A program made the translations under genes and the position numbers. Positions 27,260-36,633 of a stretch of 64,000 nucleotides of DNA are shown one piece after another. The notes below the pieces were generated by a model that worked only from the letters and a program-made list of their open reading frames with translations, had not been told where the DNA came from and did no database searches. Source of the stretch: Chryseolinea sp. H1M3-3 (lineage in GTDB: Bacteria; Bacteroidota; Bacteroidia; Cytophagales; Cyclobacteriaceae). How positions within the stretch are numbered: the stretch's first letter is position 1; each line of letters opens with the position of its first letter. The stretch lies in assembly GCF_029360725.1 (NCBI RefSeq), contig NZ_JARKMY010000002.1, forward strand, positions 806,001 through 870,000. Reading direction: 5' to 3'.

Positions 27260-28306
27260 CTAGGATGCCCAGTTCACTTGGATGTGTAAGTGGTTGTCAT
27301 TATCCGGAAATACGATTCCGAGCTGAGGCACCAATACGCGGAGATCCGGATCCTTTAAAAGAGAGGGACTGACCGATGAGAATTTCTTTAAGTTGGTTTT
27401 GCCGAAGAATTCGCCTTGCAGTGGTAAACCAAAGCCAAGGCTTTTTTTGTATTGCGATGGAAGTGATAAAAGATAGCGCAATATATTGGCAACCATTTTT
27501 ACAGAACCGGGCGTTTCAAAGTTGCCGCCTTTATAATTAATGTCGATACACCGCCCGGCACAGTGTCCGGTACACGAACCGTTAGATGGATCGCGGATAA
27601 AACTACCGATGATGATGTCACTGAAGTTTTCGGCCTTTGCATTTTGCATGATGTGGTAGATGACAGGCAAGGCCGCAACAATTTTAGAATTTGGATTTAC
27701 ACTCTTTACCTGCTGTCCATTGGCAATACTGATAAGCTGATTTTTGGAATCAAAGTTTGTTCCGAGAAGCCCGCTGGTCATTGCATCTACGATTTTGGTT
27801 GCGTGCCAGGCATTGTATTCAAAAATATTGGTGAGGGGTGGAACCGTGGAAGTCCCTCCAGGGATGACAGGAACAGTCGGATATGGAACGTAGGATTTTT
27901 TTTCGAGTAAAGGTTGCATCTTTCCCCACGTTTGTGGCCCAATAATGCCGTCGCAGTCTGCTTCGGAAAAACCCTGACTTCGTTGCCATTCGGACACGGC
28001 CTGAGCAAAAGCTTCCGGCCCCAGGCTCACATTCTTCATTCCCGAAAATGGCAAGAGCAGGTCGTTGATTTTGTCATATTGACTATTCCAACCTAACTGG
28101 CTTCCATAATAGTAATTAAGTCTTACAGCGTTTGACCAGTCCTTGACAAGGTCTTCAAATTCCCATTCTTCAACTTCCAGGAAGTTGTCCCATTCGCCTT
28201 CAAACATGGTTTCGGGATTCGTTGCAGACATTTTTCGCAGTTCTATATCCGAAAGTATTTCGTCTTCCAGCATAATCTCAGGAGTTGTATCATTCAGTGC
28301 TCTCAT
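27260..28306 (-). CDS. M15-type peptidase with peptidoglycan-binding module
   Basis: A 348-residue protein. Residues 1-50 are an acidic leader rich in Glu. Residues about 50-135 form a peptidoglycan-binding module (WQRSQGFSEADCDGIIGPQTW). The C-terminal domain (about 165-348) fits peptidase M15/VanY: SCTGHCAGRCID supplies the zinc ligands His248 and Asp255, and NHLHIQV near the end supplies His339/His341. This would cleave peptide crosslinks or D-Ala-D-Ala ends of peptidoglycan. No signal peptide, so export would need a non-Sec route or cell lysis. Last gene of the cluster, 12 bp after the amidase/muramidase gene, with which it shares the binding module at about 50% identity. Confidence 0.82.
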   Translation of the reverse strand: MRALNDTTPEIMLEDEILSDIELRKMSATNPETMFEGEWDNFLEVEEWEFEDLVKDWSNAVRLNYYYGSQLGWNSQYDKINDLLLPFSGMKNVSLGPEAFAQAVSEWQRSQGFSEADCDGIIGPQTWGKMQPLLEKKSYVPYPTVPVIPGGTSTVPPLTNIFEYNAWHATKIVDAMTSGLLGTNFDSKNQLISIANGQQVKSVNPNSKIVAALPVIYHIMQNAKAENFSDIIIGSFIRDPSNGSCTGHCAGRCIDINYKGGNFETPGSVKMVANILRYLLSLPSQYKKSLGFGLPLQGEFFGKTNLKKFSSVSPSLLKDPDLRVLVPQLGIVFPDNDNHLHIQVNWAS

Positions 28307-28318
28307 GATAGCGTGATT

Positions 28319-30748
28319 TTATTTTTTACCTAGAAAAGTTTTATCAAACACGCGACCTACTTTTTCCAACTCGTATTTGATAGTCGATTGTTTTTGTTCA
28401 TCGCTCTTATAGGTTTTCTTGCTATAGTAAGCAGTGGTTGCGCTTTTTAATAATTCCAACAGCAGATGGGCAAATTTTTGATAGTCATTTATACCCTGTG
28501 CTGCTGATTTTTGAATAGCACTCTTCAAAGCCACATGCAGGATAGCTGGTCGTGAATTAAACGATTCATAGATGAACGCCCACAAGGTTGGATAATGATC
28601 ATTAAAACGATTAAGATATCCGTTCAGATCATTACGTTTTCGAATGGCATTCATGTGTTCGCGGCCGATTTTGATTTGCATGATGATAACATCATCCTCG
28701 AGACCAGCGGCAAAGAACCGTTTGCCCCATTCCAATGATCTTAAATCGTTTTGATGGGCAGCATTCTTGATGGCGATCGTGCTTTTGCCATCGCTCCACG
28801 TATATTTTCGGACGGGCTCTAACTCGATACCGTGCTTTCTAAAGGCTTGCGGTACTTTTTTGATTAATTCAACAAGCTCGTTCGACCGAAGTGTAAATTG
28901 GATAAAGCCCATGCTCATGCCCATGTTATCGTAAGAATTGATGGCGCCAATCAAACCACCTGATTCCGGTTGCGACACCAACGCAAACACATCAATTTCA
29001 TTGTCGGTAATGTCGAGCTTTTTATCTTTTCTTAACGCATGAAGTTTATCCCGTAGCGACCCACCGCCATAAGCAGCCCAGCCACCATTTTTCTTCTGCG
29101 CAAATCGAATTTGTTTTCCATTGATTAATTCAAACTTTGAGTCAGAAGTGCCGGAAGGTGGCGCGGAAGCGATCTTTAATGTTTTCCGCATAACGGCCCA
29201 CGTACCCGGTCCAATGACGCCATCCACATTATTTCCGGTAAATCCATTCTTGCTTTGCCATTGGAATACTGCTTCGGCAAACGCTTCCTCGCCAAGACTT
29301 ACATTCGACATGCCTGAATAGGGAAGCAACATGTCGTTAATGCGTTCTGCATATTTATGCCAGCCCAGTTTTTCACCGTAATGCCTGTTTTGTCTCACTG
29401 CCTCAGACCAATCTCTTACCAATTCCTCCGTTTCATAAGATGAGACCGCGTCTGCTTCATCTTCAGGCTCCTGCAGCGTTTCCATCTCCCATTCGTTCTC
29501 AGGTTCAAGGGTGTTCGATTCGTGGTCATGAAATTCCTGTTCACATTCAAAGCACTCATGATCTTCTGTTTCGTCGGTCATCTCGCGTGTAACCGGTGCG
29601 TTATTCCTGTTTCCCCAGGTCTTCCATTCCGGCAATATAGGTTTGCCAGTTCCGCATTTAAACTGGGGGCCACCATCGGTTAATCCCAATTTATCAACAG
29701 CCCACTGTCCTACGTTGTACCAAATATCTGGTCCCGGATCATTTTCTCTTGAATCTGAGCTTTGCCGGTGTGCAAGAATATGCGTCGTTCCCAATACGGT
29801 TTTTAGATAGCTTGTGAGAAACTTCCCCGATTCAAATTGTGCCTGCGTTGGCCGGTCTTTGTCAGGTACTTTTGCTTCTTTATTAATCCACCATCCGCCC
29901 TTGATGTTCGGAAAATTGCCCTCGAACTCTACGGCTACACTTCCCGGGCTCACACAGTTGCCATGCCATATCATCCTTGAAAACGCATGGAGTTGAATGA
30001 TTCTGCCGTCGAACATAATGCAGAAATGCGCACCTGTGGCAAGATAGCTTTCAGGATTGCTGTAACCCTTTGATTTCGGATTCCACCTTTTGAATGCCAT
30101 TTGATGCAGGACAAACGCATATACTTTTCTGGGATCACGATAGCTGTTCAAAATGTGCTGTGGTTTGTTGTTCACCGCTTTTTTTGTCCAGTCGTCAATT
30201 TTTGTTTTTGCTGCGCTGATGATATCAGACGTGGCAGTTTCCAAGACGCTGCCTTTGGTGCGAAGTAATGCGTCAGCTTCAAGTAAACAACGTTCCGTTA
30301 CCGAATCAATTTGTTGCGTGACTTTTAAATTGTTTTTTGTTTGAAAATCACCAAGTGCTTTTTTCGTTGCCGGGTCTAATACATTATTATCCGTCAAATT
30401 TAGTCCCAGCACGCGGTTCAAAACCACTTTAGCCCAACTGGTTCTGCCTTCTGATTTTTTAGCTTTCGGCGCGTTAGCAACTTTTGCCTGGTGTTCAATC
30501 TCCTGGGCGATTTCATATTCTGAGATTGCATGAGATGTTTCCGCAGAAAAGGAAAGCTCATCTGCTTGCTCACTTTCATCCATGTCAAACTGATCTATGA
30601 TTTCAGTATGTGTTTCCTGGGTTTCAAAAATATCAGGAACATGTTGTTCAATCGAAAACGGTCCGTTCGATTCAAATTCATCCAGGGTTTCAAATTGATC
30701 TAACGTAAGTGTATCCACCCCGTTGTATTTCGTGGAAGTATTTGTCAT
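28319..30748 (-). CDS. Double-headed peptidoglycan hydrolase (amidase + lysozyme-like)
   Basis: An 809-residue multidomain protein. Order: acidic leader (1-90, with EFESNGPF); a first peptidoglycan-binding-like domain (about 100-160); an N-acetylmuramoyl-L-alanine amidase (Amidase_2/PGRP-like, about 205-345) with putative zinc ligands His215, His327 and Asp337 in ENDPGPD; an acidic His/Cys-rich linker (about 385-445); a second binding module (442-525, WQSKNGFTGNNVDGVIGPGTW); and a lysozyme-like domain (about 575-800) with Glu595 in SQPESGG and SYDNMGMSMGFIQFT. It can therefore cut both the stem peptide bond and probably the glycan. The ATG at 30748 is chosen over a frame start at 30799. No signal peptide. 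Confidence 0.82.
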   Translation of the reverse strand: MTNTSTKYNGVDTLTLDQFETLDEFESNGPFSIEQHVPDIFETQETHTEIIDQFDMDESEQADELSFSAETSHAISEYEIAQEIEHQAKVANAPKAKKSEGRTSWAKVVLNRVLGLNLTDNNVLDPATKKALGDFQTKNNLKVTQQIDSVTERCLLEADALLRTKGSVLETATSDIISAAKTKIDDWTKKAVNNKPQHILNSYRDPRKVYAFVLHQMAFKRWNPKSKGYSNPESYLATGAHFCIMFDGRIIQLHAFSRMIWHGNCVSPGSVAVEFEGNFPNIKGGWWINKEAKVPDKDRPTQAQFESGKFLTSYLKTVLGTTHILAHRQSSDSRENDPGPDIWYNVGQWAVDKLGLTDGGPQFKCGTGKPILPEWKTWGNRNNAPVTREMTDETEDHECFECEQEFHDHESNTLEPENEWEMETLQEPEDEADAVSSYETEELVRDWSEAVRQNRHYGEKLGWHKYAERINDMLLPYSGMSNVSLGEEAFAEAVFQWQSKNGFTGNNVDGVIGPGTWAVMRKTLKIASAPPSGTSDSKFELINGKQIRFAQKKNGGWAAYGGGSLRDKLHALRKDKKLDITDNEIDVFALVSQPESGGLIGAINSYDNMGMSMGFIQFTLRSNELVELIKKVPQAFRKHGIELEPVRKYTWSDGKSTIAIKNAAHQNDLRSLEWGKRFFAAGLEDDVIIMQIKIGREHMNAIRKRNDLNGYLNRFNDHYPTLWAFIYESFNSRPAILHVALKSAIQKSAAQGINDYQKFAHLLLELLKSATTAYYSKKTYKSDEQKQSTIKYELEKVGRVFDKTFLGKK

Positions 30749-30870
30749 GTTGTTGTGTTTATGTTGAAAGGAGGAGAACGTTGGCTGTATCAAAGTCAAA
30801 CCATGGTGAGTACCACCATTGCATTGTCAAAAGATTGCCGCCACCAGAACGCTTGCTCCTAGCTACTTTA

Positions 30871-32142
30871 TTAATTCAACGCTACCTTTTGCTTTAAGCT
30901 TGCACCGTTGCTGGCAGGTTGCACCTTTACGGTCCCCATTACATTGGCTTCCGGATTTTTGATCTTATGTCCTGTAGCTTTTTCCCAGTTATTGATTACA
31001 GTCAGGAACGCATTCATGAAGTTTCCTTCGATCGAAAGCGGCGTGGGCACTGGCGGATTTAAACTCGACAACATTCTTCCTACCCACGCTGAGTCATCCA
31101 AAAGACCAGTGGTTTCAATGGCAAGTAAAATGGTGGCCGCTGATCCTGCCATTTCGAAAAGCGATTGACATTTGCGATGTGCTTGAATCCCAACTTTGTT
31201 TCCGATTTTTATTAGTCTTTCACCGATGGTACTGGATTGGCAGCTGAGATAATTTACAACCGGAGAGTCATAAGAAATAATAAAGCTGAACCAGCTTGTC
31301 ATCAGCACGGAAGAATATTCCTCGCGTGAAAGATTTAAATGTGCATAAGTATTATTTGCCGTATCGCCCCGCCGGGCCGCCATCATTTCCTGCAATTGTT
31401 GTGCATACTCAACAAGGATGTTAGTATCTGAAGTATTGGCGCCGGATGTATTTCTGGCGTTGATGTATCCTTGCCAGATTTCACTGAGATATCTTTCGAA
31501 AAGTACAATGAATTGCTGATTAGATGATTTGGAACGAACATACGCCAGCGAATCGCTTTGTGAAGCGGCATCACCAAAGGCGAGATCCATTCCGAACATA
31601 CGCTGGTAGGCATTTCTTCTGCTTGCATCCGCGCTGGGACGGATTAAACTTCGAAGGTTGGAAACCTTCGAGGTATCACTTTTGAAGAATAAACGTTCAG
31701 AATTATGGATCCAATTGTAGGTAGACAGACCGTTAGAAATGCCTAGCTCTTCATCATTCATATAACGTTCGATGACGCGTTCGAAGATTTGGAGGATCCT
31801 GGTGTTTTCAAGAAGATATGCGTACATAAGGTGATAGGTACTGCTATCCACGAAGGAACTATACTGATCGGTAGGACTGGCTACAGGGAATTCGTAGATG
31901 TCTTGCGCATCGACGTCATACCAATGACGAATGATAGCCGTCTCAATGAAAGCCGGATCTTCTACCGTGCAAAAATTAAGTTTGTCAAATACCTGGTACG
32001 TCCAGATAGGGGCGGGGCTGGTAGGATTAGTGAGCACTGCGGTTGGTGCGGAGGGAACAGCTACATAGTCGCTTTGAATAGGCCGGTTTCCGGTAAGGGA
32101 GCGGTTATATGCCGCAAATATGACATTGTCAAGGATATCCAT
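30871..32142 (-). CDS. Unrecognised 423-residue cluster protein
   Basis: A soluble, mostly helical 423-residue protein with no family that I recognise. The N-terminal part is Pro/Thr-rich (TAVLTNPTSPAPIWTYQ), the middle has DPAFIETAIIRHWYD and several Tyr-rich helices, and the C-terminal end becomes basic and Asn/Gly-rich. No signal peptide, membrane helix or catalytic motif is visible. It starts 20 bp after the coiled-coil gene and is followed by a 122-bp gap before the hydrolase start, so it is inside the cluster. Could be a structural, adaptor or immunity component. Confidence 0.7.
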   Translation of the reverse strand: MDILDNVIFAAYNRSLTGNRPIQSDYVAVPSAPTAVLTNPTSPAPIWTYQVFDKLNFCTVEDPAFIETAIIRHWYDVDAQDIYEFPVASPTDQYSSFVDSSTYHLMYAYLLENTRILQIFERVIERYMNDEELGISNGLSTYNWIHNSERLFFKSDTSKVSNLRSLIRPSADASRRNAYQRMFGMDLAFGDAASQSDSLAYVRSKSSNQQFIVLFERYLSEIWQGYINARNTSGANTSDTNILVEYAQQLQEMMAARRGDTANNTYAHLNLSREEYSSVLMTSWFSFIISYDSPVVNYLSCQSSTIGERLIKIGNKVGIQAHRKCQSLFEMAGSAATILLAIETTGLLDDSAWVGRMLSSLNPPVPTPLSIEGNFMNAFLTVINNWEKATGHKIKNPEANVMGTVKVQPASNGASLKQKVALN

Positions 32143-32162
32143 AGTAGTATATGTTTATAATA

Positions 32163-32570
32163 TTAAATTTGGACGGTTTGAGGTTGCAGTGGTTGTTGTT
32201 GTTTAGCCTGACCGTTAGGTTTACCGACTAGCCGCTTCTTAATGATTTCATCGTAGGATAGACGCCTCCTGGCAATGTATTTTGTGGTATCGTCGTTCTT
32301 TGCACGAATTTCCACCCCTCGTCCTCCACCGATAATCGCGATTGCTTTTCGGTCCTGTTCCGTTTGTAGATCAGGGTTGCAAGGATCGCAGGCGCGCAAT
32401 TGGTTTAAAATAATTTGCAGTAGTCTCTCCAATTGGTTTACGCGGCCGCACATATTGTCAACGTCAAATTCGCCTTTGGAAAATTTGTATTCGATCGCAT
32501 CCTGGAATCTTTTTATTTCACTTTCCAGCGCTGCTTTTTTTCCTTTTAATTCATCAACATTGGTAGGCAT
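32163..32570 (-). CDS. Small coiled-coil cluster protein
   Basis: A 135-residue protein. Residues 5-60 are heptad-like (LKGKKAALESEIKRFQDAIE) and probably coiled coil; CDPCNP follows; the tail is Gln/Pro-rich (GQAKQQQPLQPQ). No known family. It lies between the zincin (41-bp gap) and the 423-residue protein (20-bp gap) and is probably co-expressed. A chaperone or adaptor role is possible but not shown. Confidence 0.68.
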   Translation of the reverse strand: MPTNVDELKGKKAALESEIKRFQDAIEYKFSKGEFDVDNMCGRVNQLERLLQIILNQLRACDPCNPDLQTEQDRKAIAIIGGGRGVEIRAKNDDTTKYIARRRLSYDEIIKKRLVGKPNGQAKQQQPLQPQTVQI

Positions 32571-32611
32571 ATTTTTTTAAATTTAGTTTCTGTTATTGTT
32601 TTATTATTGAA

Positions 32612-33868
32612 TCAGTTCATGTCCACAGAGAACCCGAGTTTGGTCATCCAGTCTTCCTGTTGTTTGTAAAGCGCTGTTAAATCACCTTTGCCTGTTCCGA
32701 TTTTATACCCGTTGAGCGCCAGCAACCGGATACATTCATTCCAGATCCAGGCGTGCGAAGTATAAAGAGACTGGCCTGCCAGGTATTCTAATTTTTCTAA
32801 TGCCTGGGGACTAGCCTTGTTGGGCGGGACAAGTTGCGAGAGCGCTTGATTGCCGAAGCAATGAAAGGGTGACTTAAGAATTAATTGCACAGCATCAGGG
32901 AGTGCATCGACACACAACTTGATCAAGCCAACAGATGAAAAGTTGACAAGATTTACATCGTAGTCGTTCTTAAACGATTCTTCAAGATCATTCCAGGGGC
33001 CGGCGCCATAAAATTGCCGGCACATTTCAATGTTCAGCAGCACCCTTAAGTAAGCAATGGGATGTGGATCATGCTGGTGGTAAGCAAAGACTGCCTGGGG
33101 TGTTCCGCTGACAACATCGTGTAAAGCTGCTACCGCTGCGAATCCTGTGTGAACAAAGGCAAAGGCATCTGCAGCAATTTCGCTCGACCATCCGGAAAAT
33201 GCTGCGCCAACAATCTTGGAGTGGTTTGTCAGTTTGTTCCCCAATGCAACGGAGAGTTCTTCATTCCAATTGAGGATGTGCGCAACCTGATGCCCCGTTT
33301 CGTGTATGATGGCCGTTGGACGAAATAAATTATGTTGCGTAATTTTTACAGCTGCCACATGACTAATGTTTCCATCCCATAACCTAAGACCTGCTTTAAG
33401 AATGGAGGCGCCGACGCCTTTGTCGATATACGTTAATACGGGCGGCGTATCTTTTCCAAGTGGTCGTAACAGGTCTTGCATGCTCTTGGCACACAGTATA
33501 TCACACGCCCTGAGCAGCGCAGAAACATTGGGTGTTGTCCGTGAATTGATCGCGACAGTGTAAAAATGTATCGTCTCTTCCGTTTTCAGGTATCTGTCGC
33601 GCAATTGAATCAATCCGCGTTTGATGTGTCGGAGTGCGTTGCCATCCTGTGAATTCTCTAATTGCTTCTGCAGGTTTTTTGCGAGTGCGACAACTTCGCC
33701 GATGCTTTGCTGCAAAGATTCTTTTAGCTGTGTTCCAATTTTGTGATCGATACCCTGCCAGGCATATCCCGACGCGAGATGGTCCAGTGACGATAGCCGT
33801 GTAGCGGCCTGGAGCCAATGGTTTACCTGGCGCAATAACGACGTATGATGTGAAGCAATGACTTCCAT
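32612..33868 (-). CDS. Zincin-like metalloprotease (HETGH)
   Basis: About 418 residues. The helical N-terminal part (about 1-150) has no recognised family. The catalytic centre is AIIHETGHQVAHI, an HExxH zinc motif, with a candidate third ligand about 37 residues downstream in SSEIAADAFAF, the spacing of gluzincins. An in-frame TTG at 33886 would overlap the upstream gene by 8 bp; the ATG at 33868 leaves a 10-bp gap and is preferred. No signal peptide. The family is not one I can name. Target could be a cluster protein (maturation) or a foreign cell component. Confidence 0.75.
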   Translation of the reverse strand: MEVIASHHTSLLRQVNHWLQAATRLSSLDHLASGYAWQGIDHKIGTQLKESLQQSIGEVVALAKNLQKQLENSQDGNALRHIKRGLIQLRDRYLKTEETIHFYTVAINSRTTPNVSALLRACDILCAKSMQDLLRPLGKDTPPVLTYIDKGVGASILKAGLRLWDGNISHVAAVKITQHNLFRPTAIIHETGHQVAHILNWNEELSVALGNKLTNHSKIVGAAFSGWSSEIAADAFAFVHTGFAAVAALHDVVSGTPQAVFAYHQHDPHPIAYLRVLLNIEMCRQFYGAGPWNDLEESFKNDYDVNLVNFSSVGLIKLCVDALPDAVQLILKSPFHCFGNQALSQLVPPNKASPQALEKLEYLAGQSLYTSHAWIWNECIRLLALNGYKIGTGKGDLTALYKQQEDWMTKLGFSVDMN

Positions 33869-33878
33869 AATTTTTTCG

Positions 33879-36440
33879 TCAGTCAAATTTCTTGTCGGCT
33901 ACAATTTTTATTTCCGGCGATGGAATATTTGGAAGCGTGAGTTCCGAAATATTTCCAAGCGGATTTTTATTTCGGATGGCATTAATAACAGTTCTTATGG
34001 CTGTCATCCCTTGAATATTTGACCAGCTAATTTTTATGGTCACACCGTCTTGAGGTTGTGCTTGCGCTTCTTTAAATTCTGCGGCGCGGCCCTTGAAGAA
34101 ATTGGCGACTGCCTGGTAGGCATGCTCCGATATTTTTTCAACGAGCTGCTCGATTAGTTTGGTGAGCATTTCTTTGCTGCCTCCCAAAACAATTCCGCCA
34201 GCGGTTTTTGCCAGCGAGGCCAACGCTGATTCCTGTTCATGATCGCCGATGTGTTCAAGATAAAGTTCTGGAATAGCTTCATGAATGATCTTGACCTTGT
34301 TAGATACATTTTTAGAAAGCATACCGTTTAATACATTCTTAATCGCATGCCGGATAGAGATAGCGGCTCCGAGGAAATCGTTCTTATTGATTTTTTCTAC
34401 GACAGATTTTGCATCCTCTTCGCTGAAGTAGTAGCTGAAACTGATTTCCGACTTTACGAAATTAATCACACCTTGAATGTCGCCCGATTGACTGGGCTTC
34501 GGTGCACGCATCTTGCCGGGCTTACCAGCTTTGGTTGCGCCACGATTAACAGCAGGAATTCTTAAACGGGCGCCGCTGATTTCAAGGTAATAAAAGCGTT
34601 GGCCTACGCCAGTGCGATGGCGCTTAGCGTTCGATTTTTGTGAGATATCTTTTCCAAGTGCAGGTTCTTTCAACAGAATAGCGGCAGCCTGTTTCGTGAG
34701 TGGATGGAGTTGTACCCAGGCAAAGGGTTGCTGTGCATTGAAGCCTGGTATGTTTTCGAATTTGCTAATCTTACTAAGTTTGGTGCCCGGGATGGTTTCG
34801 AACAGATGAACCTTTGCCTGAATTGGTTTTGAAGGATCTAACGAAAGTTTGTCTTTCAGAAAATTGGCAAGAGGTAAGTCTCTGAAAGATTTTATCGCTT
34901 GTGCACTTTGTGGATCAATGGTGATATTAAAAACTTTAGTAAATTTTTTGTACATGTGCTTCGGGCCTTTTCGTGGCTTCAGCACCCAGACCCCAGGTTG
35001 TATGGAGGGACGAAGTTGTTCTTTAATGTATTGCGGAGGGAAATTATTAGCGGCAGCTGTTTCAAACGCTTCTAATAGTTGTAGCGTGAGTGCTTCCTGA
35101 TCTTGAATGGTGGCTTCATTCAGTTCTGCGATATGTTGCACCGTTTCCTGGATCACATTTGCGATTGCCTCATATCCAATATCGCTTTTATTGGTTTCGT
35201 TAACCTCAAACCCAATGGCACTCATGCCCACGTCAATAATGCTTGCTGCCAATGGTTTCGCTACGTTCTCGGGTACGTACTTCCCGACAAGTTTTGCAAG
35301 CAAGCCAGCGAGGAAGTTGATTACTTTTTGCCTGCCAATAACAGAAATAGCCACCTTGATAACGGGTTGAAGTGCAAGGATGGCTGCAGGCAGAAAACGT
35401 TCAATGGCGGGTGCGGGACTTTCTCCTGGTGGAAGACTTTTAAGCTCATTTATAAATTGCTGGCGGGCGGACTCTAACGAGGGGGGTGTGATTCCTCCAG
35501 CTTCATACGCGAGTTCACGTTCGATGACTTCATCTGAAAATTCATACTCCGATACAATGGAATTGCCTTCCACTTCATCAGCAGTAAAAAGAAGCTGGGC
35601 CACGGTGGTGTCGAATTCTGTTTGAATGCCATCTATTTCACCAGATGAAAACAGTTCTGTGGATTCTGGTGCAGCCGGGGCCTCGAGTTTTAAGAATTTC
35701 TTTGCCAGCGTTTGGGCATGGGGTTGTAAATTTTTTGGCAGTTTGCCGATGGCGAATTTCAATACTTTATCCAGCAGCGGTTTGATGAGCCCTTTGATCT
35801 TATTAAGAATGATATTAACCGGTAATATTTTCCCGACAGCATTAATACCTTTCTTTGCCAGATCTACACCCTTCTTGACGACCGATTTTACTTTATTGAT
35901 GATCTTTCCAAAAAATTGTTCCTGTGCTGGTGAAAAGTTGTTGTCGCTAAATTCAAGCTCACTGAAAAAAGTTTCGATTTCTTTTTCATTATAGTCGGAA
36001 AGGTTGTTGCCAGAAAAGTGTTGCGCAACTTTGTCGATCATCGTTTCGGTTTCCATTAACAATGGCGTGATGAATTCACGAGCCTGTTGTGTTGCAAAGG
36101 GTACATAGTGATCGCCCATCGCCGCTTCATTAGAGATTTTGGGAAGCCATCTGTCTTCCATCTCGGATGCAAGCTCATACAGGCTATCAGAAAATTCAGC
36201 GTCGTTTAGCTCTCCAAGAAATTGAACAAATTCTTCTGCCACCTGTGTTACGACAGCGCTGTTACCTGCAACTTCGTAAGTTCTTGTAAAGGGACTTTCC
36301 AGTTCGTGGAGAAAATTACTGTAAGCTACTTCAGCCGGCTCATTTGAGCGGGTTGCTTCTTTTAACGTTGATATATCTGCAAAGGGCGTTTCAAACATGG
36401 CAAGTTCAGAACTCATGCCGTTTCCTGCATAACTGTTCAT
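33879..36440 (-). CDS. Large cluster protein with E-S/T-P-F leader and amphipathic region
   Basis: An 853-residue protein of unknown family. The N terminus carries two copies of a short motif, FETPFA (16-21) and LESPFT (47-52). Residues about 177-251 are Lys-rich, amphipathic and proline-punctuated (FFGKIINKVKSVVKKGVDL), and about 350-410 are hydrophobic with Gly/Ala (FLAGLLAKLVGKYV), both features of membrane-active proteins. The rest is mixed alpha/beta with a basic segment near 600-650. The open frame reaches 36701, but the ATG at 36440 gives a normal acidic leader. It heads the cluster. Cargo carrier, pore-former or structural role are all possible. Confidence 0.72.
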   Translation of the reverse strand: MNSYAGNGMSSELAMFETPFADISTLKEATRSNEPAEVAYSNFLHELESPFTRTYEVAGNSAVVTQVAEEFVQFLGELNDAEFSDSLYELASEMEDRWLPKISNEAAMGDHYVPFATQQAREFITPLLMETETMIDKVAQHFSGNNLSDYNEKEIETFFSELEFSDNNFSPAQEQFFGKIINKVKSVVKKGVDLAKKGINAVGKILPVNIILNKIKGLIKPLLDKVLKFAIGKLPKNLQPHAQTLAKKFLKLEAPAAPESTELFSSGEIDGIQTEFDTTVAQLLFTADEVEGNSIVSEYEFSDEVIERELAYEAGGITPPSLESARQQFINELKSLPPGESPAPAIERFLPAAILALQPVIKVAISVIGRQKVINFLAGLLAKLVGKYVPENVAKPLAASIIDVGMSAIGFEVNETNKSDIGYEAIANVIQETVQHIAELNEATIQDQEALTLQLLEAFETAAANNFPPQYIKEQLRPSIQPGVWVLKPRKGPKHMYKKFTKVFNITIDPQSAQAIKSFRDLPLANFLKDKLSLDPSKPIQAKVHLFETIPGTKLSKISKFENIPGFNAQQPFAWVQLHPLTKQAAAILLKEPALGKDISQKSNAKRHRTGVGQRFYYLEISGARLRIPAVNRGATKAGKPGKMRAPKPSQSGDIQGVINFVKSEISFSYYFSEEDAKSVVEKINKNDFLGAAISIRHAIKNVLNGMLSKNVSNKVKIIHEAIPELYLEHIGDHEQESALASLAKTAGGIVLGGSKEMLTKLIEQLVEKISEHAYQAVANFFKGRAAEFKEAQAQPQDGVTIKISWSNIQGMTAIRTVINAIRNKNPLGNISELTLPNIPSPEIKIVADKKFD

Positions 36441-36553
36441 ATCGTATTGTTTTATGGTTTGATGATACGAATGTACACTTGCGTGCCACGTTATGGCTAT
36501 CCCCCTTAAGGGTGAATTCGTATACCAAAAATCATGGAGTAAACGCGCAATTG

Positions 36554-36573
36554 CCCCGAGCCTCAGCTCGGGG
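36554..36573. terminator. GC-rich hairpin between LuxR gene and cluster
   Basis: CCCCGAG (36554-36560) and CTCGGGG (36567-36573) with a 6-nt loop, in the 193-bp gap between the LuxR-type gene stop and the cluster start. No T-run follows on the minus strand, so it may attenuate rather than end transcription. The palindrome CCCTTAAGGG lies at 36503-36512. Confidence 0.4.
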
Positions 36574-36633
36574 TTGAAATAATGTAAAAGGGTTTTTGTG
36601 CCTGATCTCGGGGAAAAATTAAAGGCATCTTGG

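Noticed and set aside
27260-36440. Phage tail or contractile injection system
   Set aside because: Peptidoglycan hydrolases are present, but no sheath, tube, baseplate, spike or AAA+ ATPase gene is in or around the cluster.
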